The translations under genes and the position numbers were made by a program. Positions 44,528 to 53,871 of a stretch of 64,000 nucleotides of DNA are shown here, piece by piece. Where the stretch lies: assembly GCA_902809935.1 (NCBI GenBank), contig LR778134.1:1426001-1490000 (forward strand). The letters run 5' to 3'. Origin of the DNA: Ruminococcaceae bacterium BL-4 (lineage in GTDB: Bacteria; Bacillota; Clostridia; Oscillospirales; Acutalibacteraceae). Within the stretch, counting starts at the first letter, position 1, and each line of letters starts with the position of its first letter. The notes under the pieces are model-generated. The model did not search any database and was not told the DNA's origin. It saw only the letters and a list, made by a program, of their open reading frames with translations.

Positions 44528-45478
44528 ATGAATTCCCTGGATCGACTTTATGTTTTGACAATTGCACACGAAAAAAATTTTTCTCGTGCCGCTGCAAAAC
44601 TTTATATCTCTCAGCCTGCATTGAGTGCTTACATTATAAAACTGGAAAAAGGGCTTGGCTGTCGTCTGTTCGATCGTAATACATTTCCTTTGTCTTTGAC
44701 TTCAGAGGGACAAGCTTTTGTAGATTGCGCCAGTAAAGAAGAGACGCTTGAAAAAGAATTAGGAGATTATCTTTCGGATTTGACAAATCTTGAAGCAGGA
44801 TGCCTTTCGATTGGTGGTTCACAGTTTTTTTGTACCTGCTTTCTGCCGCCGATTCTTACGGATTATGCGAGACGCTATCCGAAAATTTCAATTTCGCTGG
44901 TAGAAGATGGATATCCTGCGCTCAAAATGATGCTGGGAGAAGGAACCGTTGACTGCGTGCTTGATTATGAAACACAGAAGGCACAAAATTTAACAGTGCT
45001 GCCGTTGCATCAAGAGCAAATCTTTTTGGCACTGCCGCCGCATTCTCCCAGAAATCAGATTTTTACAAAAGCCTGTCTTACGAAAGAACAGATTTTATCC
45101 GGATATTATTTACAGCCGGATTGCCCAAAAGTGCCGCTTTCTGCATTTAGGGAGGAAGAATTTCTGTTTCTTAATCAGGAACACGATCTTTATGATCGAT
45201 CACAAAAACTTTGCAGCAATGCAGGGTTCCACCCCAAAATTAAGATGTTTTTAAATCAGACACTTACGGCTTTTGCACTGACTTCGGCGGATTTTGGAGC
45301 TTCTTTTATCAGCGACACCGTTATTCGATGCGGAAATTTTGAAAAGATTCCGCCTATTTATAAGATTGATGATCAGGACGCCTGCCGTTTTCTTTCTGCC
45401 ATTTGTAAAAAGAATCGGTATATTTCGAAGGCTTTGCAACGATTTTTGGATTTAACTGCAGAACGGCTTAAAGAGTAA
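44528..45478 (+). CDS. LysR family transcriptional regulator
   Basis: 316 residues. N-terminal winged HTH (residues 1-60: LYVLTIAHEKNFSRAAAKLY, then SQPALSAYIIKLEKGLGCRL) followed by the periplasmic-binding-protein-like effector domain, containing CLSIGGSQFFCTCFLPPIL. Divergent from the TauE/SafE gene with an operator between them, so it is the likely regulator of that exporter. The ATG has GGGAGGT upstream. Confidence 0.93.
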   Translation: MNSLDRLYVLTIAHEKNFSRAAAKLYISQPALSAYIIKLEKGLGCRLFDRNTFPLSLTSEGQAFVDCASKEETLEKELGDYLSDLTNLEAGCLSIGGSQFFCTCFLPPILTDYARRYPKISISLVEDGYPALKMMLGEGTVDCVLDYETQKAQNLTVLPLHQEQIFLALPPHSPRNQIFTKACLTKEQILSGYYLQPDCPKVPLSAFREEEFLFLNQEHDLYDRSQKLCSNAGFHPKIKMFLNQTLTAFALTSADFGASFISDTVIRCGNFEKIPPIYKIDDQDACRFLSAICKKNRYISKALQRFLDLTAERLKE

Positions 45479-45491
45479 AAAGTGCAACAAA

Positions 45492-45523
45492 AAAATGCAG
45501 TCCCTTTTAAGAAACTGCATTTT
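45492..45523. terminator. Terminator between the lysR-type and ybjQ-like genes
   Basis: A 10-bp stem, 45492-45501 with 45514-45523, A-rich before and T-rich after, between convergent genes. Confidence 0.65.
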
Positions 45524-45537
45524 GGGAAATTTAAAGT

Positions 45538-45849
45538 TTAGCAGAATTTGACTCCAGTACCATAAGCAATTACTTCAGCTGCGCCCTGCATAATTGAGGA
45601 GGAGGCGTACCGCATGCAGACAATTGCATCGGCACCCTGTTGTTGTGCATTGTCTATCATACGCTGCGTTGCAATTTCACGAGCCTGATTCATCATCTCG
45701 GTATAGGATTTCATTTCGCCGCCTACCAGATTCTTAAAGCTGGAGCCAATATCACGGCCAATATTTTTACACTGAATCGTGCTTCCACGTACTAGGCCGA
45801 CGATTTGATAACTTTTCCCTGGAATATTTTCTGTTGTTGTTAAAATCAT
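45538..45849 (-). CDS. YbjQ/UPF0145 family protein (putative heavy-metal-binding fold)
   Basis: 103 residues, complete for UPF0145: MILTTTENIPGKSYQIVGLV, then GSTIQCKNIGRDI, the helix ARE.ATQRMIDNAQQQGADA and VCMRYASSSIMQGAAEV with the C-terminal AYGTGVKF. Family members form pentamers; function unknown despite the heavy-metal label. I start at ATG 45849, where the family begins; its ribosome binding site AAGGAG is 12-13 bases away, rather far. The extension to 45912 is unlike the family. Confidence 0.9.
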   Translation of the reverse strand: MILTTTENIPGKSYQIVGLVRGSTIQCKNIGRDIGSSFKNLVGGEMKSYTEMMNQAREIATQRMIDNAQQQGADAIVCMRYASSSIMQGAAEVIAYGTGVKFC

Positions 45850-45934
45850 AATAGATGCACACTCCTTATCATTTTCTGTTTTTATTTTAGCATCTATACT
45901 TAAAAACCACAATTAATTTTTTAAAAAACTGTTC

Positions 45935-45962
45935 TTGACTTTCTTTTGGAGCATGTTATAAT
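45935..45962 (+). promoter_or_regulatory. Promoter of the infC-rpmI-rplT operon
   Basis: TTGACT at 45935-45940 and TATAAT at 45957-45962, spacer 16, with TG one base before the -10. Leader to the infC start is about 155 bases. Confidence 0.85.
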
Positions 45963-45969
45963 AAAAAAG

Positions 45970-46110
45970 CAAAACAAAGCGGGGCTTTATGCTCACACCT
46001 GTACGGTTTCGTCTGTTTACAGGTCAATACAGTGCCCTTTTTGGGCGGGGTTGTATTGATGCGCAGACGGGATTAGTCTGCGCTTTGTCAATTTAAAGGC
46101 AATTTATTTG
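45970..46110 (+). promoter_or_regulatory. Structured leader of infC-rpmI-rplT (L20-leader type)
   Basis: Three hairpins: CCTGTA/TACAGG (45998-46003 with 46018-46023), CAATACAG/TTGTATTG (46025-46032 with 46051-46058) containing an inner GCCC/GGGC, and a perfect 8-bp GCGCAGAC/GTCTGCGC (46061-46068 with 46076-46083) followed by TTTGTC, a terminator-like end. Firmicutes infC operons carry an L20-binding leader that represses the operon; position and form fit, but I have not matched it to a covariance model. Confidence 0.65.
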
Positions 46111-46123
46111 GAGGTGTTTAATC

Positions 46124-46642
46124 ATTAGCAACAAGGAACTGCAGATCAACGAGGAAATCCGGGACCGTGAGGTCCGAGTGGTCGATTCAAATGGCGGACA
46201 GCTTGGAATTATGCCCGCAGCAAAAGCGCTGGAGCTTGCTTACGAAGAGGATCTGGATTTGGTGAAGATTGCGCCGCAAGCAAAACCGCCAGTATGTAAG
46301 ATCATCGATTATGGAAAGTACCGCTTTGAGCTGGCAAAACGGGAGAAAGAAGCCCGCAAAAATCAGCATATCGTAGAAATTAAAGAAGTTCGCCTTTCTC
46401 TTAATATTGATGTTCATGATTTTGAAACGAAAAAGAGTCATGCGCAGCGCTTCTTAAAAGAGGGCAATAAAGTAAAAGTTTCGATCCGTTTCCGTGGACG
46501 TGAGATGGGACATCCCGCGCAGGGGTATGAAGTCATGCGCCATTTTGCAGAGACTCTGGTCGAAGTTGCAAATGTGGAAAAACCAGCTAAGCTGGAGGGC
46601 CGCAATATGCTGATGTTCCTTGCACCAAAGCCCGCCAAATAA
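46124..46642 (+). CDS. infC: Translation initiation factor IF-3 (apparent AUU start)
   Basis: 172 residues. The N-terminal domain starts [20 protein letters not shown] and the C-terminal domain has [28 protein letters not shown] and the [10 protein letters not shown] end. IF-3 binds the 30S subunit and discriminates start codons. No ATG, GTG or TTG occurs in frame before GTG 46178, which would cut off about 18 conserved residues. ATT at 46124 lies 9 bases after GGAGG, and IF-3 genes are known to use AUU for self-control. ATC at 46121 is an alternative. Followed by rpmI. Confidence 0.93.
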   Translation: MSNKELQINEEIRDREVRVVDSNGGQLGIMPAAKALELAYEEDLDLVKIAPQAKPPVCKIIDYGKYRFELAKREKEARKNQHIVEIKEVRLSLNIDVHDFETKKSHAQRFLKEGNKVKVSIRFRGREMGHPAQGYEVMRHFAETLVEVANVEKPAKLEGRNMLMFLAPKPAK

Positions 46643-46673
46643 GTTTTTAAACATCAAGGAGGATATAAAGATT

Positions 46674-46877
46674 ATGCCTAAGATCAAGACGCATTCCGGC
46701 GCAAAAAAGCGCTTCAAGCTTTCCAAAAACGGTAAGGTCATTCGTGCCTATGCCAATAAATCCCATCTTTTGAACGGTCACGGCAAGAGCCCAAAGAGAA
46801 AACGTGGGCTGCGCGGTACTCGTGTAGCGGATAGAACAAATGTAGCGGCCGTTAAAATGATGATTCCTTATAAATAA
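46674..46877 (+). CDS. rpmI: 50S ribosomal protein L35
   Basis: 67 residues, full length. [15 protein letters not shown] and the following [20 protein letters not shown] are diagnostic. ATG 46674 follows AAGGAGG; the ORF extension to 46620 lies within infC. Middle gene of the infC operon. Confidence 0.98.
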   Translation: MPKIKTHSGAKKRFKLSKNGKVIRAYANKSHLLNGHGKSPKRKRGLRGTRVADRTNVAAVKMMIPYK

Positions 46878-46947
46878 ATCGTAAGGAAGAACGCGAACGG
46901 ATCTATTTTGAAATAAGCATATAAGTATGTGTTCGGAGGTATAGAAA

Positions 46948-47301
46948 ATGGCAAGAGTCAAGGGCGCAATGATGACGCGCAAAAGAAGAAAGAAGATTTT
47001 AAAGCTAGCAAAAGGCTATTGGGGAAGTAAATCAAAGCATTTTAAGATGGCTAAACAGGCCGTTATGAAATCCGGAAACTATGCATTTGCAGGACGTAAA
47101 GCCCGTAAACGCGATTTTCGCCGTTTGTGGATCACTCGTATTTCTGCAGCATGCCGGATGAATGATGTCACTTACAGCAGATTTATGAATGGCCTCAAAA
47201 GGGCCGGCATCAATCTAAATCGTAAAATGTTGTCGGAAATTGCAGTCGCTGATGAAGCTGCTTTTAAGAGCCTTGTGGAGCAAGCAAAAGCCGCTCTCTA
47301 A
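46948..47301 (+). CDS. rplT: 50S ribosomal protein L20
   Basis: 117 residues, full length. [36 protein letters not shown] and [19 protein letters not shown] are typical. Binds 23S rRNA early in 50S assembly and in Firmicutes represses its own operon through the leader. Operon ends at a strong terminator. Confidence 0.98.
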   Translation: MARVKGAMMTRKRRKKILKLAKGYWGSKSKHFKMAKQAVMKSGNYAFAGRKARKRDFRRLWITRISAACRMNDVTYSRFMNGLKRAGINLNRKMLSEIAVADEAAFKSLVEQAKAAL

Positions 47302-47308
47302 AAAGTTC

Positions 47309-47344
47309 AAGTTGCGCCCGGTTTTTTCCGGGCGCAACTTTTCT
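47309..47344 (+). terminator. Terminator of the infC-rpmI-rplT operon
   Basis: A perfect 13-bp GC-rich stem, 47309-47321 with 47328-47340, T6 loop and a T-rich tail. Confidence 0.92.
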
Positions 47345-47380
47345 ATTTTATAGCTTTTGTTAAAGAGAGGAATTCAGGCT

Positions 47381-48199
47381 ATGATAGAAACTTTAATTAC
47401 CAGTCGAAAAAATGAGATGATTTCGCACACAGCAAAACTTTTATCGGGAGCTGCGGCGCGTCGTGAGCAAGGAGCTTTTCTTTGCGAAGGCGCACGGCTT
47501 TGCAAAGATGCAGCTACAAGCGGGATGCAGATTCAAAAAGCTTTTTATACTGCTCATGCGGCAGAAAAGTATGCTCCTTATCTTGCTAAAATCCGTGAAA
47601 AAGCAGAGCAGGTTTATGAGATTTCTCCGCATATTGCGCCGCTTTTATCTGATACCAAACAGCCGCAGGGGATTTTTTGTGTCTGTACGCTTCCCTGTGA
47701 ATCAAAGCAGACAGAAATTTTCCTACAGACAAAAGCTTCGGGCTGTGTAGTTGCTTTAGAAGAAATTCAGGATCCGGCAAATCTAGGAACGGTCCTTAGA
47801 ACAGCAGAGGCGCTGGGAGAAAAAGCAGTTTTACTTTGTGGAAAAGGCTGCGATCCCTATTCTCCCAAGGTACTTCGGGGCAGTATGGGAGCGGTTTTTC
47901 GCCTCCCAATGATTTCAATTCCAAATTTCGCAGAAGCAGCGCCGCTTTTAAAAAAATGTGGGTGGACTCTTTGGGCTGCAGTCCCAGATTCTAATGCACT
48001 CAAGGTGACAAAAGCTGATTTTTCGAAGCCTTCTGTTATGGCAGTTGGAAATGAAGGGAATGGCCTTTCTAAAGAGACAATTGCTCTTTGTCAGTCGGTT
48101 ACGATCCCAATGCTGGGGCGTGCAGAGTCTTTAAATGCCTCTGCGAGTGCGGCAATTCTGCTTTGGGAAATGATGCGGGGGGGAGCTTCCCGTGGATAA
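47381..48199 (+). CDS. TrmH/SpoU family RNA methyltransferase
   Basis: 272 residues: an N-terminal RNA-binding domain (GAFLCEGARLCKDA at about 25-45), then the SPOUT knot with three motifs: EIQDPANLGTVLRTAEALG, VGNEGNGLSKE and PMLGRAESLNASASAAILLW. Uses SAM to methylate ribose in rRNA or tRNA; target not identified. In Firmicutes this gene (ysgA type) often follows rplT, as here. ATG 47381 has GAGAGGAA about 10 bases upstream; a longer ORF start at 47357 lacks an RBS. Overlaps dprA by 8 bases. Confidence 0.92.
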   Translation: MIETLITSRKNEMISHTAKLLSGAAARREQGAFLCEGARLCKDAATSGMQIQKAFYTAHAAEKYAPYLAKIREKAEQVYEISPHIAPLLSDTKQPQGIFCVCTLPCESKQTEIFLQTKASGCVVALEEIQDPANLGTVLRTAEALGEKAVLLCGKGCDPYSPKVLRGSMGAVFRLPMISIPNFAEAAPLLKKCGWTLWAAVPDSNALKVTKADFSKPSVMAVGNEGNGLSKETIALCQSVTIPMLGRAESLNASASAAILLWEMMRGGASRG

Positions 48200-49313
48200 T
48201 CAGGTTTATTGGGTTTGGATGCAGCAGGCGATCAGTTCCGGAGGAGGAAAGCTCCGGCCGATTTTAGAACGCTATGGCAGCTTGAAAGCTTTTTATGAAG
48301 CGGGAGAAAAAGACTGGAGAATAGAATCTTCGATTGGACGCTCAGAACTACAAAAGCTTCGGAATTTTTCGATAGAACAAGCGAAAAATCAAATTGAAAA
48401 AGCGTATGCAGCGGGGCAGAAATTAATTTGTTACGAAGATGAGGAATATCCGCAGTGTCTTCGCGAAATTTATGATGCACCACTGGTCCTTTATTATCAG
48501 GGAACTTTTCCGGACCTGAGTCATATCCCAGCAATCGCAATCGTCGGTACACGGAAATCAACAGAAAATGGTCGCCGGATCACCCGAAGTTTTGCGCGCA
48601 GTCTTGCAAAAGCCGGTGTCATCATTGTCAGTGGTGGTGCTATGGGAATTGACCAAAGTGCTCATCGGGGCGCAATAGAAGGCGAAGGAAAGACAATTTC
48701 TGTGCTTGGCTGCGGAATTGATTTTCCTTATTTAATGGGGAGTGCTCCCCTGCGAAAAGAAATTTCAGAGCACGGAGCACTCGTATCCGAATATCCACCG
48801 GGAACACCTTCTTTAGCTGCCCATTTTCCAGTTAGAAATCGGATTATTTCAGGACTTTCTGTGGGAGTCTTGGTGGTGGAAGCCGCAGCTCACAGCGGCT
48901 CGCTGATTACGGCGAGAGATGCACTGGAACAGAACCGAGATGTCTATGCTGTTCCGGGAGGGCTTGAGAGCACTTTCTCAGAGGGTACCAATCAGTTGAT
49001 TAAAGATGGAGCAACCTTGGTTACGAGTGCGGAAGATATTCTAAAGGATTTGGAATCTCGCTTTAATTGGACTCGGGAGCTATCGGATTCTCCTTTGGAC
49101 AAGGCTGCTTTGGCAGCACCGGAAGGACTTTCTCCAGATGGGGAAAGCGTATATAAAGTACTTACCCGTATGCCGCAGCATATTTCGGTGCTGCAGGAAA
49201 AAACTGGTCTGCCGGTTGCAAAACTGATGGCGGCGCTCACTGAACTTGAAATTCGGGATGCAGCCACAGAATGCGAAAATAATCGCTATAAAAGAGCGGA
49301 GCAGGAGTTGTAA
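48192..49313 (+). CDS. dprA: DNA-processing protein DprA (Smf)
   Basis: 373 residues. Loads RecA on incoming single-stranded DNA during natural transformation; also kept in non-competent bacteria. The Rossmann-like core has IVGTRKSTENGRR, then IVSGGAMGIDQSAHRGA and VLGCGIDFPYL, FPVRNRIISGLSVGVLVVE and SGSLITARDALEQNRDVYAVPG. An N-terminal SAM-like region and a C-terminal winged-helix domain are present. GTG start overlapping the methyltransferase gene. About 100 bases separate it from topA. Confidence 0.95.
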   Translation: MDNQVYWVWMQQAISSGGGKLRPILERYGSLKAFYEAGEKDWRIESSIGRSELQKLRNFSIEQAKNQIEKAYAAGQKLICYEDEEYPQCLREIYDAPLVLYYQGTFPDLSHIPAIAIVGTRKSTENGRRITRSFARSLAKAGVIIVSGGAMGIDQSAHRGAIEGEGKTISVLGCGIDFPYLMGSAPLRKEISEHGALVSEYPPGTPSLAAHFPVRNRIISGLSVGVLVVEAAAHSGSLITARDALEQNRDVYAVPGGLESTFSEGTNQLIKDGATLVTSAEDILKDLESRFNWTRELSDSPLDKAALAAPEGLSPDGESVYKVLTRMPQHISVLQEKTGLPVAKLMAALTELEIRDAATECENNRYKRAEQEL

Positions 49314-49415
49314 ATGTGATTTTTTAAGGGATCAGACTGGACAAATGGTCTATAATCTGGTATGTTACCATAAGAATTTATTTTCTGGATTGTCATTAGA
49401 AATGGGGTGTCTTAT

Positions 49416-51512
49416 TTGTCAACGTTAGTGATTGTGGAATCTCCCGCAAAAGCGAAGACAATTAAAAAATATCTTGGATCCGGCTATGATGTGATCGCTT
49501 CGATGGGTCATGTGCGTGATCTTCCGAAAAGCCGGCTGAGTGTTGATATAAAGCATGATTTTAAACCAAAATATGAGATTATCAAGGGCAAGGAAAAGTT
49601 GGTTGACGAGCTTCTCGATAAGGCCAAAAAAAGCGATGCAGTCCTTCTGGCAACGGACCCTGATCGCGAAGGAGAAGCAATTTCATGGCATCTTGCCTAT
49701 TTGCTTGATTTAGATACAAATGCGACGAACCGTGTTACATTTAATGAAATTACAAAAACAGGCATTACAACCGGAATGGAAAATCCGCGTTCCATTGATT
49801 TGAATCTGGTAAATGCACAGCAGGCCCGCAGAATCTTGGATCGTCTGGTGGGTTATAAACTTAGTCCTTTCCTTTCACAGAAAATTCGCAGAGGCCTTTC
49901 TGCAGGGCGTGTACAAAGTGTTGCGGTGCGCATCATTGTAGATCGGGAAAATGAGATCCGTGCCTTTCAGCCGCAGGAATACTGGACGATTGACGGAAAG
50001 TTTACACCTGCAAAGGGAACTTCCCGCAGGGTGTTTGCTGCTTCTTTCTATGGAAATCAAGATGGGAAGCTGGAGATTTCTTCAAAAGAAGAATCTGATC
50101 AGATCCTTGAAAAATTAAAAGACGCCGAATATGTTGTTACAAAAGTGAAAAAAGGAACCCGCCGCAAATCTCCGGCATCTCCTTTTATCACTTCGACCCT
50201 GCAACAGGAGGCAAGCCGCAGGCTGGGTTTTACTGCTAGAAGGACTATGAAAGCCGCGCAGGAACTTTATGAAGGCGTTGAAATTTCCGACCAGGGTGCA
50301 GTAGGCTTAATCACCTATATGAGGACCGACTCCCTGCGTCTTTCCGAAGATGCAATCAATGATGCTTCAAAGTATATTGAACAGCGTTGGGGCAAAAAAT
50401 ATCTTCCGGACAAACCCCGTCATTATAAAGCCAAGGCCAATGCACAGGATGGCCATGAAGCAATTCGTCCAACTGTGGTTTCTTTAGAGCCGGATAAAAT
50501 TAAGGAAAACCTTTCTAATGATCAATATAAGCTTTATAAATTGATTTGGGAGCGGTTCCTTGCTTGCCAGATGAGCAACTGCATTCAGGCAACTACACAG
50601 GCAGAAATCAGCGCAAACGGATATCTATTTAAAGCGAGCGGATATACCGTTACATTTGATGGATTTACGGTACTTTATGAGGAAAAGAAAGACAATGAAT
50701 CCGAAGAGAAATCAGGAATTTTACCACCTCTCGAAGTTGGAATGCCGATTCATTGCAAAGAGATTGAGGGAAATCAGCACTTTACACAGCCGCCAGCCAG
50801 GTATACAGAAGCAAGCCTCATTAAAGCTTTGGAAGAAAATGGGATTGGACGTCCGAGTACCTATGCTGCAACCATCAGCACAATTACCGGCAGAGAATAT
50901 GTTGTGCGGGACGGCAAATCTTTAAAGCCTACCGAATTGGGAGAAGTTATTACAAAGCTGATGTGCGAACGCTTCCCTAAAATTGTGAATGTGAAGTTTA
51001 CAGCACAGGTCGAGAGCGAACTGGACGGGGTTCAGGGCGGAAAGAACGATTGGGTAGAAACCCTGCATCAGTTTTATGGGGATTTTGAACAGACTTTAAA
51101 AAAGGCAAAAGAAGACATGCAGGGAGTCAAGATCCATTTAAAAGAAGACGAGACTGACCTCATTTGCGAAAAGTGTGGTCGCCCGATGGTTATTAAAACT
51201 GGACGTTATGGGCGCTTTATTGCTTGCTCCGGTTATCCGGAATGCAAGAATGTCAAGAAATTGGTACAGGAAAACGGCGCTGATTGCCCAAAATGTGATG
51301 GACGTGTCATTGTCAAAAAGACAAAACGCGGACGGGTTTTTTATGGCTGCAGTAATTATCCGAAATGTGATTTTGTTTCATGGGACGAGCCGGTCAAAGA
51401 GAAGTGTCCGCGCTGCGGGAAAACGCTTTTGAAAAAGAAGGGGAAACACCCCAAGTATTATTGCATTACACCGGACTGCGGATATGAACGCATTGAGGAG
51501 AATGAAGAATGA
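49416..51512 (+). CDS. topA: DNA topoisomerase I
   Basis: Type IA topoisomerase relaxing negative supercoils. 698 residues from TTG 49416 (MSTLVIVESPAKAKTIKKYL), which follows GGGGTG by 6 bases; the GTG 3 codons upstream (49407) overlaps that site. TOPRIM motifs E in IVESPAK and DPDREGEAISWHL; active-site Tyr in LITYMRTDSLRLS. Three C-terminal C4 zinc ribbons: CEKCG...CSGYPEC, CPKC...CSNYPKC and CPRCG...CITPDC. Overlaps trmFO by 4 bases (ATGA). Confidence 0.97.
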   Translation: MSTLVIVESPAKAKTIKKYLGSGYDVIASMGHVRDLPKSRLSVDIKHDFKPKYEIIKGKEKLVDELLDKAKKSDAVLLATDPDREGEAISWHLAYLLDLDTNATNRVTFNEITKTGITTGMENPRSIDLNLVNAQQARRILDRLVGYKLSPFLSQKIRRGLSAGRVQSVAVRIIVDRENEIRAFQPQEYWTIDGKFTPAKGTSRRVFAASFYGNQDGKLEISSKEESDQILEKLKDAEYVVTKVKKGTRRKSPASPFITSTLQQEASRRLGFTARRTMKAAQELYEGVEISDQGAVGLITYMRTDSLRLSEDAINDASKYIEQRWGKKYLPDKPRHYKAKANAQDGHEAIRPTVVSLEPDKIKENLSNDQYKLYKLIWERFLACQMSNCIQATTQAEISANGYLFKASGYTVTFDGFTVLYEEKKDNESEEKSGILPPLEVGMPIHCKEIEGNQHFTQPPARYTEASLIKALEENGIGRPSTYAATISTITGREYVVRDGKSLKPTELGEVITKLMCERFPKIVNVKFTAQVESELDGVQGGKNDWVETLHQFYGDFEQTLKKAKEDMQGVKIHLKEDETDLICEKCGRPMVIKTGRYGRFIACSGYPECKNVKKLVQENGADCPKCDGRVIVKKTKRGRVFYGCSNYPKCDFVSWDEPVKEKCPRCGKTLLKKKGKHPKYYCITPDCGYERIEENEE

Positions 51513-52813
51513 TTACCGTGATTGGAGCGGGACTTGCCGGCTGTGAGGCAGCATGGCAGATCGCTCAGGGCGGAGAAAAAGTTCATCTGGTGGAGATGAA
51601 ACCGGAGCATTATACACCGGCACATCAAAATCCCAATTTTGCAGAGCTTGTCTGTTCCAATTCTTTAAAAGCTGCACGCCTAAATAGCGCTGCCGGTCTT
51701 TTAAAGGAAGAGATGCGGCAGATGGGGAGTCTCTTGGTGCCGATTGCATTTGACTGTAGGGTCCCGGCAGGCGGTGCGTTAGCGGTAGATCGTCAAAAAT
51801 TTTCCGCTGCCGTGACAAGTGCGATCCGAAATCATCCAAATATTGAAATAGAAGAAAAAGAAGTCGAAAAAATCCCCGAAGATGGCATTACGGTGATTGC
51901 GACAGGTCCGCTTACAGCAGGACCACTTGCAGGACAGATTGACTTGCTTTGCGGCGGGGCCCTTCGCTTTTTTGATGCGGCTGCCCCGATTGTAACTGCG
52001 GAAAGTCTCGACTTTTCGAAGATTTTTTCAGCTTCCAGATATGATCAGGATACAGAGGGAGATTATCTCAACTGCCCTATGAATCGGGTGGAATATGAGG
52101 CTTTTTATGATGCATTGGTAAATGCAGAGCGGGCACCGGTTCATGGATTTGATGCACGAGATCCGAAGGTTTACGAGGGCTGTATGCCGGTGGAAGTGAT
52201 GGCACAACGAGGACCGGATACCATTCGGTTTGGACCGTTAAAACCAGTTGGTCTGCGCGATCCTAATACTGGACATCGTCCATGGGCAAATGTACAGCTG
52301 CGCCGAGAAGATGCTGCCGGAACGCTTTATAATCTGGTTGGCTTTCAGACAAACTTAAAGTTTGGAGAGCAAAAACGTGTTTTCGGAATGATACCGGGTT
52401 TGGAGCAGGCGGAGTTTGTGCGTTATGGAGTGATGCACCGAAATACTTTTTTAAATTCGCCTGAAAATTTAAATGCTGCTTTTCAGATGAAAACGGAACC
52501 AAGACTCTTTTTTGCCGGGCAGATGACCGGTGTGGAAGGTTATATGGAATCTGCGATGAGCGGCCTTTTGGCAGGAAAAAATGCGCTGCGGTATCAGCAA
52601 AAAAAGCCGCTTTTCATTTTGCCGAAAATTACAATGTCAGGTGCGCTTGCTCATTATGTGGAAGAAGGCGGCAATGCTGATTTTCAGCCAATGGGCGCAA
52701 ATTTTGGAATTCTTCCGCCACTTGGTGAAGTTATACGGGACAAAAAAGAACGATACAGTGCTTTTTCCCAACGCGCATTAAAGGCACTGAAAGAACAGAT
52801 CGAATCAGCTTGA
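51509..52813 (+). CDS. trmFO: Methylenetetrahydrofolate-tRNA (uracil-5-)-methyltransferase TrmFO
   Basis: FAD- and folate-dependent enzyme forming m5U54 (T54) in tRNA. 434 residues. N-terminal FAD loop VIGAGLAGCEAAW, then LVCSNSLKAARLNSAAGLLKEE, CPMNRVEYEAFY (conserved Cys), the LNSPENLNAAFQMK stretch and AGQMTGVEGYMESA. Follows topA as in many Firmicutes, and is translationally coupled to it. Confidence 0.97.
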   Translation: MITVIGAGLAGCEAAWQIAQGGEKVHLVEMKPEHYTPAHQNPNFAELVCSNSLKAARLNSAAGLLKEEMRQMGSLLVPIAFDCRVPAGGALAVDRQKFSAAVTSAIRNHPNIEIEEKEVEKIPEDGITVIATGPLTAGPLAGQIDLLCGGALRFFDAAAPIVTAESLDFSKIFSASRYDQDTEGDYLNCPMNRVEYEAFYDALVNAERAPVHGFDARDPKVYEGCMPVEVMAQRGPDTIRFGPLKPVGLRDPNTGHRPWANVQLRREDAAGTLYNLVGFQTNLKFGEQKRVFGMIPGLEQAEFVRYGVMHRNTFLNSPENLNAAFQMKTEPRLFFAGQMTGVEGYMESAMSGLLAGKNALRYQQKKPLFILPKITMSGALAHYVEEGGNADFQPMGANFGILPPLGEVIRDKKERYSAFSQRALKALKEQIESA

Positions 52814-52836
52814 CAAAAATGGGAAAGAGGGAAGCT

Positions 52837-53871
52837 ATGAAGATTATCGTAGATGCTTTTGGCGGAGATTATGCACCGCTTGAAATTTTAAAGGGTGCTA
52901 CAAAGGCCGTAGAAGAATTGAATGTGGATATCCTTTTAACGGGAAAAGCGGATATTATCAAAAACACAGCAAAAGAAAACGGCATAAATCTATCCCATAT
53001 GGAGATTCTGGATTGTCCGGATGTCATGCCGATGGAGGATCCGGGGACTGAAATTCTGAAAAAGTGGAAGAATTCTTCTATGGCTGTTGGGTTGTGCGCT
53101 TTGGCAGAAGGAAGAGGGGATGCCTTTGTTTCTGCCGGCAACAGCGGTGCGCTTACGGTTGGAGCTACTTTCCTTGTCAAACGAATCCATGGGATTAAGC
53201 GAATTGGATTTGCGCCGGTTATTCCAGATGGCAAAGGTTGCTTTATGTTGATGGACGGCGGGGCAAATGCAGATTGCAAACCGGAAATGTTGTATCAGTT
53301 TGGCCTGATGGGTGCACTCTATATGAAGAAAGTTATGCAGATTGAAAATCCAACGGTCGGACTTTTGAATGTAGGTACAGAGGAGCATAAGGGCTCTTCT
53401 TTGCAGCAAGAGGCTTATGCGCTGCTCAAAAATTCGAATCTCAATTTTGTGGGCAATGTGGAAGCCCGCAGCGTTAACGGTCATGCATGTGATGTCTTGG
53501 TAGCAGATGGCTTTTCCGGCAACGTATTTTTAAAAACTTATGAGGGTACTGCCATGATGGTAATGGGAAAGCTAAAAGAAGTACTCCAAAAGAATCCAAA
53601 GACAAAATTGGCGGCAGGACTGATACTCAGCGATTTAAAGGGACTTAAGAAAACAATGGATTATAATGAATACGGAGGAGCTCCTTTAATGGGATGTGCA
53701 AAACCGGTATTCAAAGCACACGGAAGTTCTAAGGCAAAGACTTTTTATAATGCACTTCGTCTTACAAAAGCGTATGTAGAAGGAAACATTATTTCTGAGA
53801 TTACAGAAAGTATTACTTCTATGAAAAAAGAAAACTCGGATGTAAAGGAAGGGAAGCATGAAACAGTATGA
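52837..53871 (+). CDS. plsX: Phosphate acyltransferase PlsX
   Basis: Converts acyl-ACP to acyl-phosphate for phospholipid synthesis; peripheral membrane. 344 residues: IIVDAFGGDYAPLEILKGAT, VSAGNSGALTVGATFLVKR, MDGGANADCKPEML and GNVEARSVNGHACDVLVADG are typical. ATG 52837 has AGAGGG 5 bases upstream; the ORF start at 52810 overlaps trmFO. Stop overlaps rnc by 4 bases. acpP, often found between plsX and rnc in Firmicutes, is absent here. Confidence 0.96.
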   Translation: MKIIVDAFGGDYAPLEILKGATKAVEELNVDILLTGKADIIKNTAKENGINLSHMEILDCPDVMPMEDPGTEILKKWKNSSMAVGLCALAEGRGDAFVSAGNSGALTVGATFLVKRIHGIKRIGFAPVIPDGKGCFMLMDGGANADCKPEMLYQFGLMGALYMKKVMQIENPTVGLLNVGTEEHKGSSLQQEAYALLKNSNLNFVGNVEARSVNGHACDVLVADGFSGNVFLKTYEGTAMMVMGKLKEVLQKNPKTKLAAGLILSDLKGLKKTMDYNEYGGAPLMGCAKPVFKAHGSSKAKTFYNALRLTKAYVEGNIISEITESITSMKKENSDVKEGKHETV

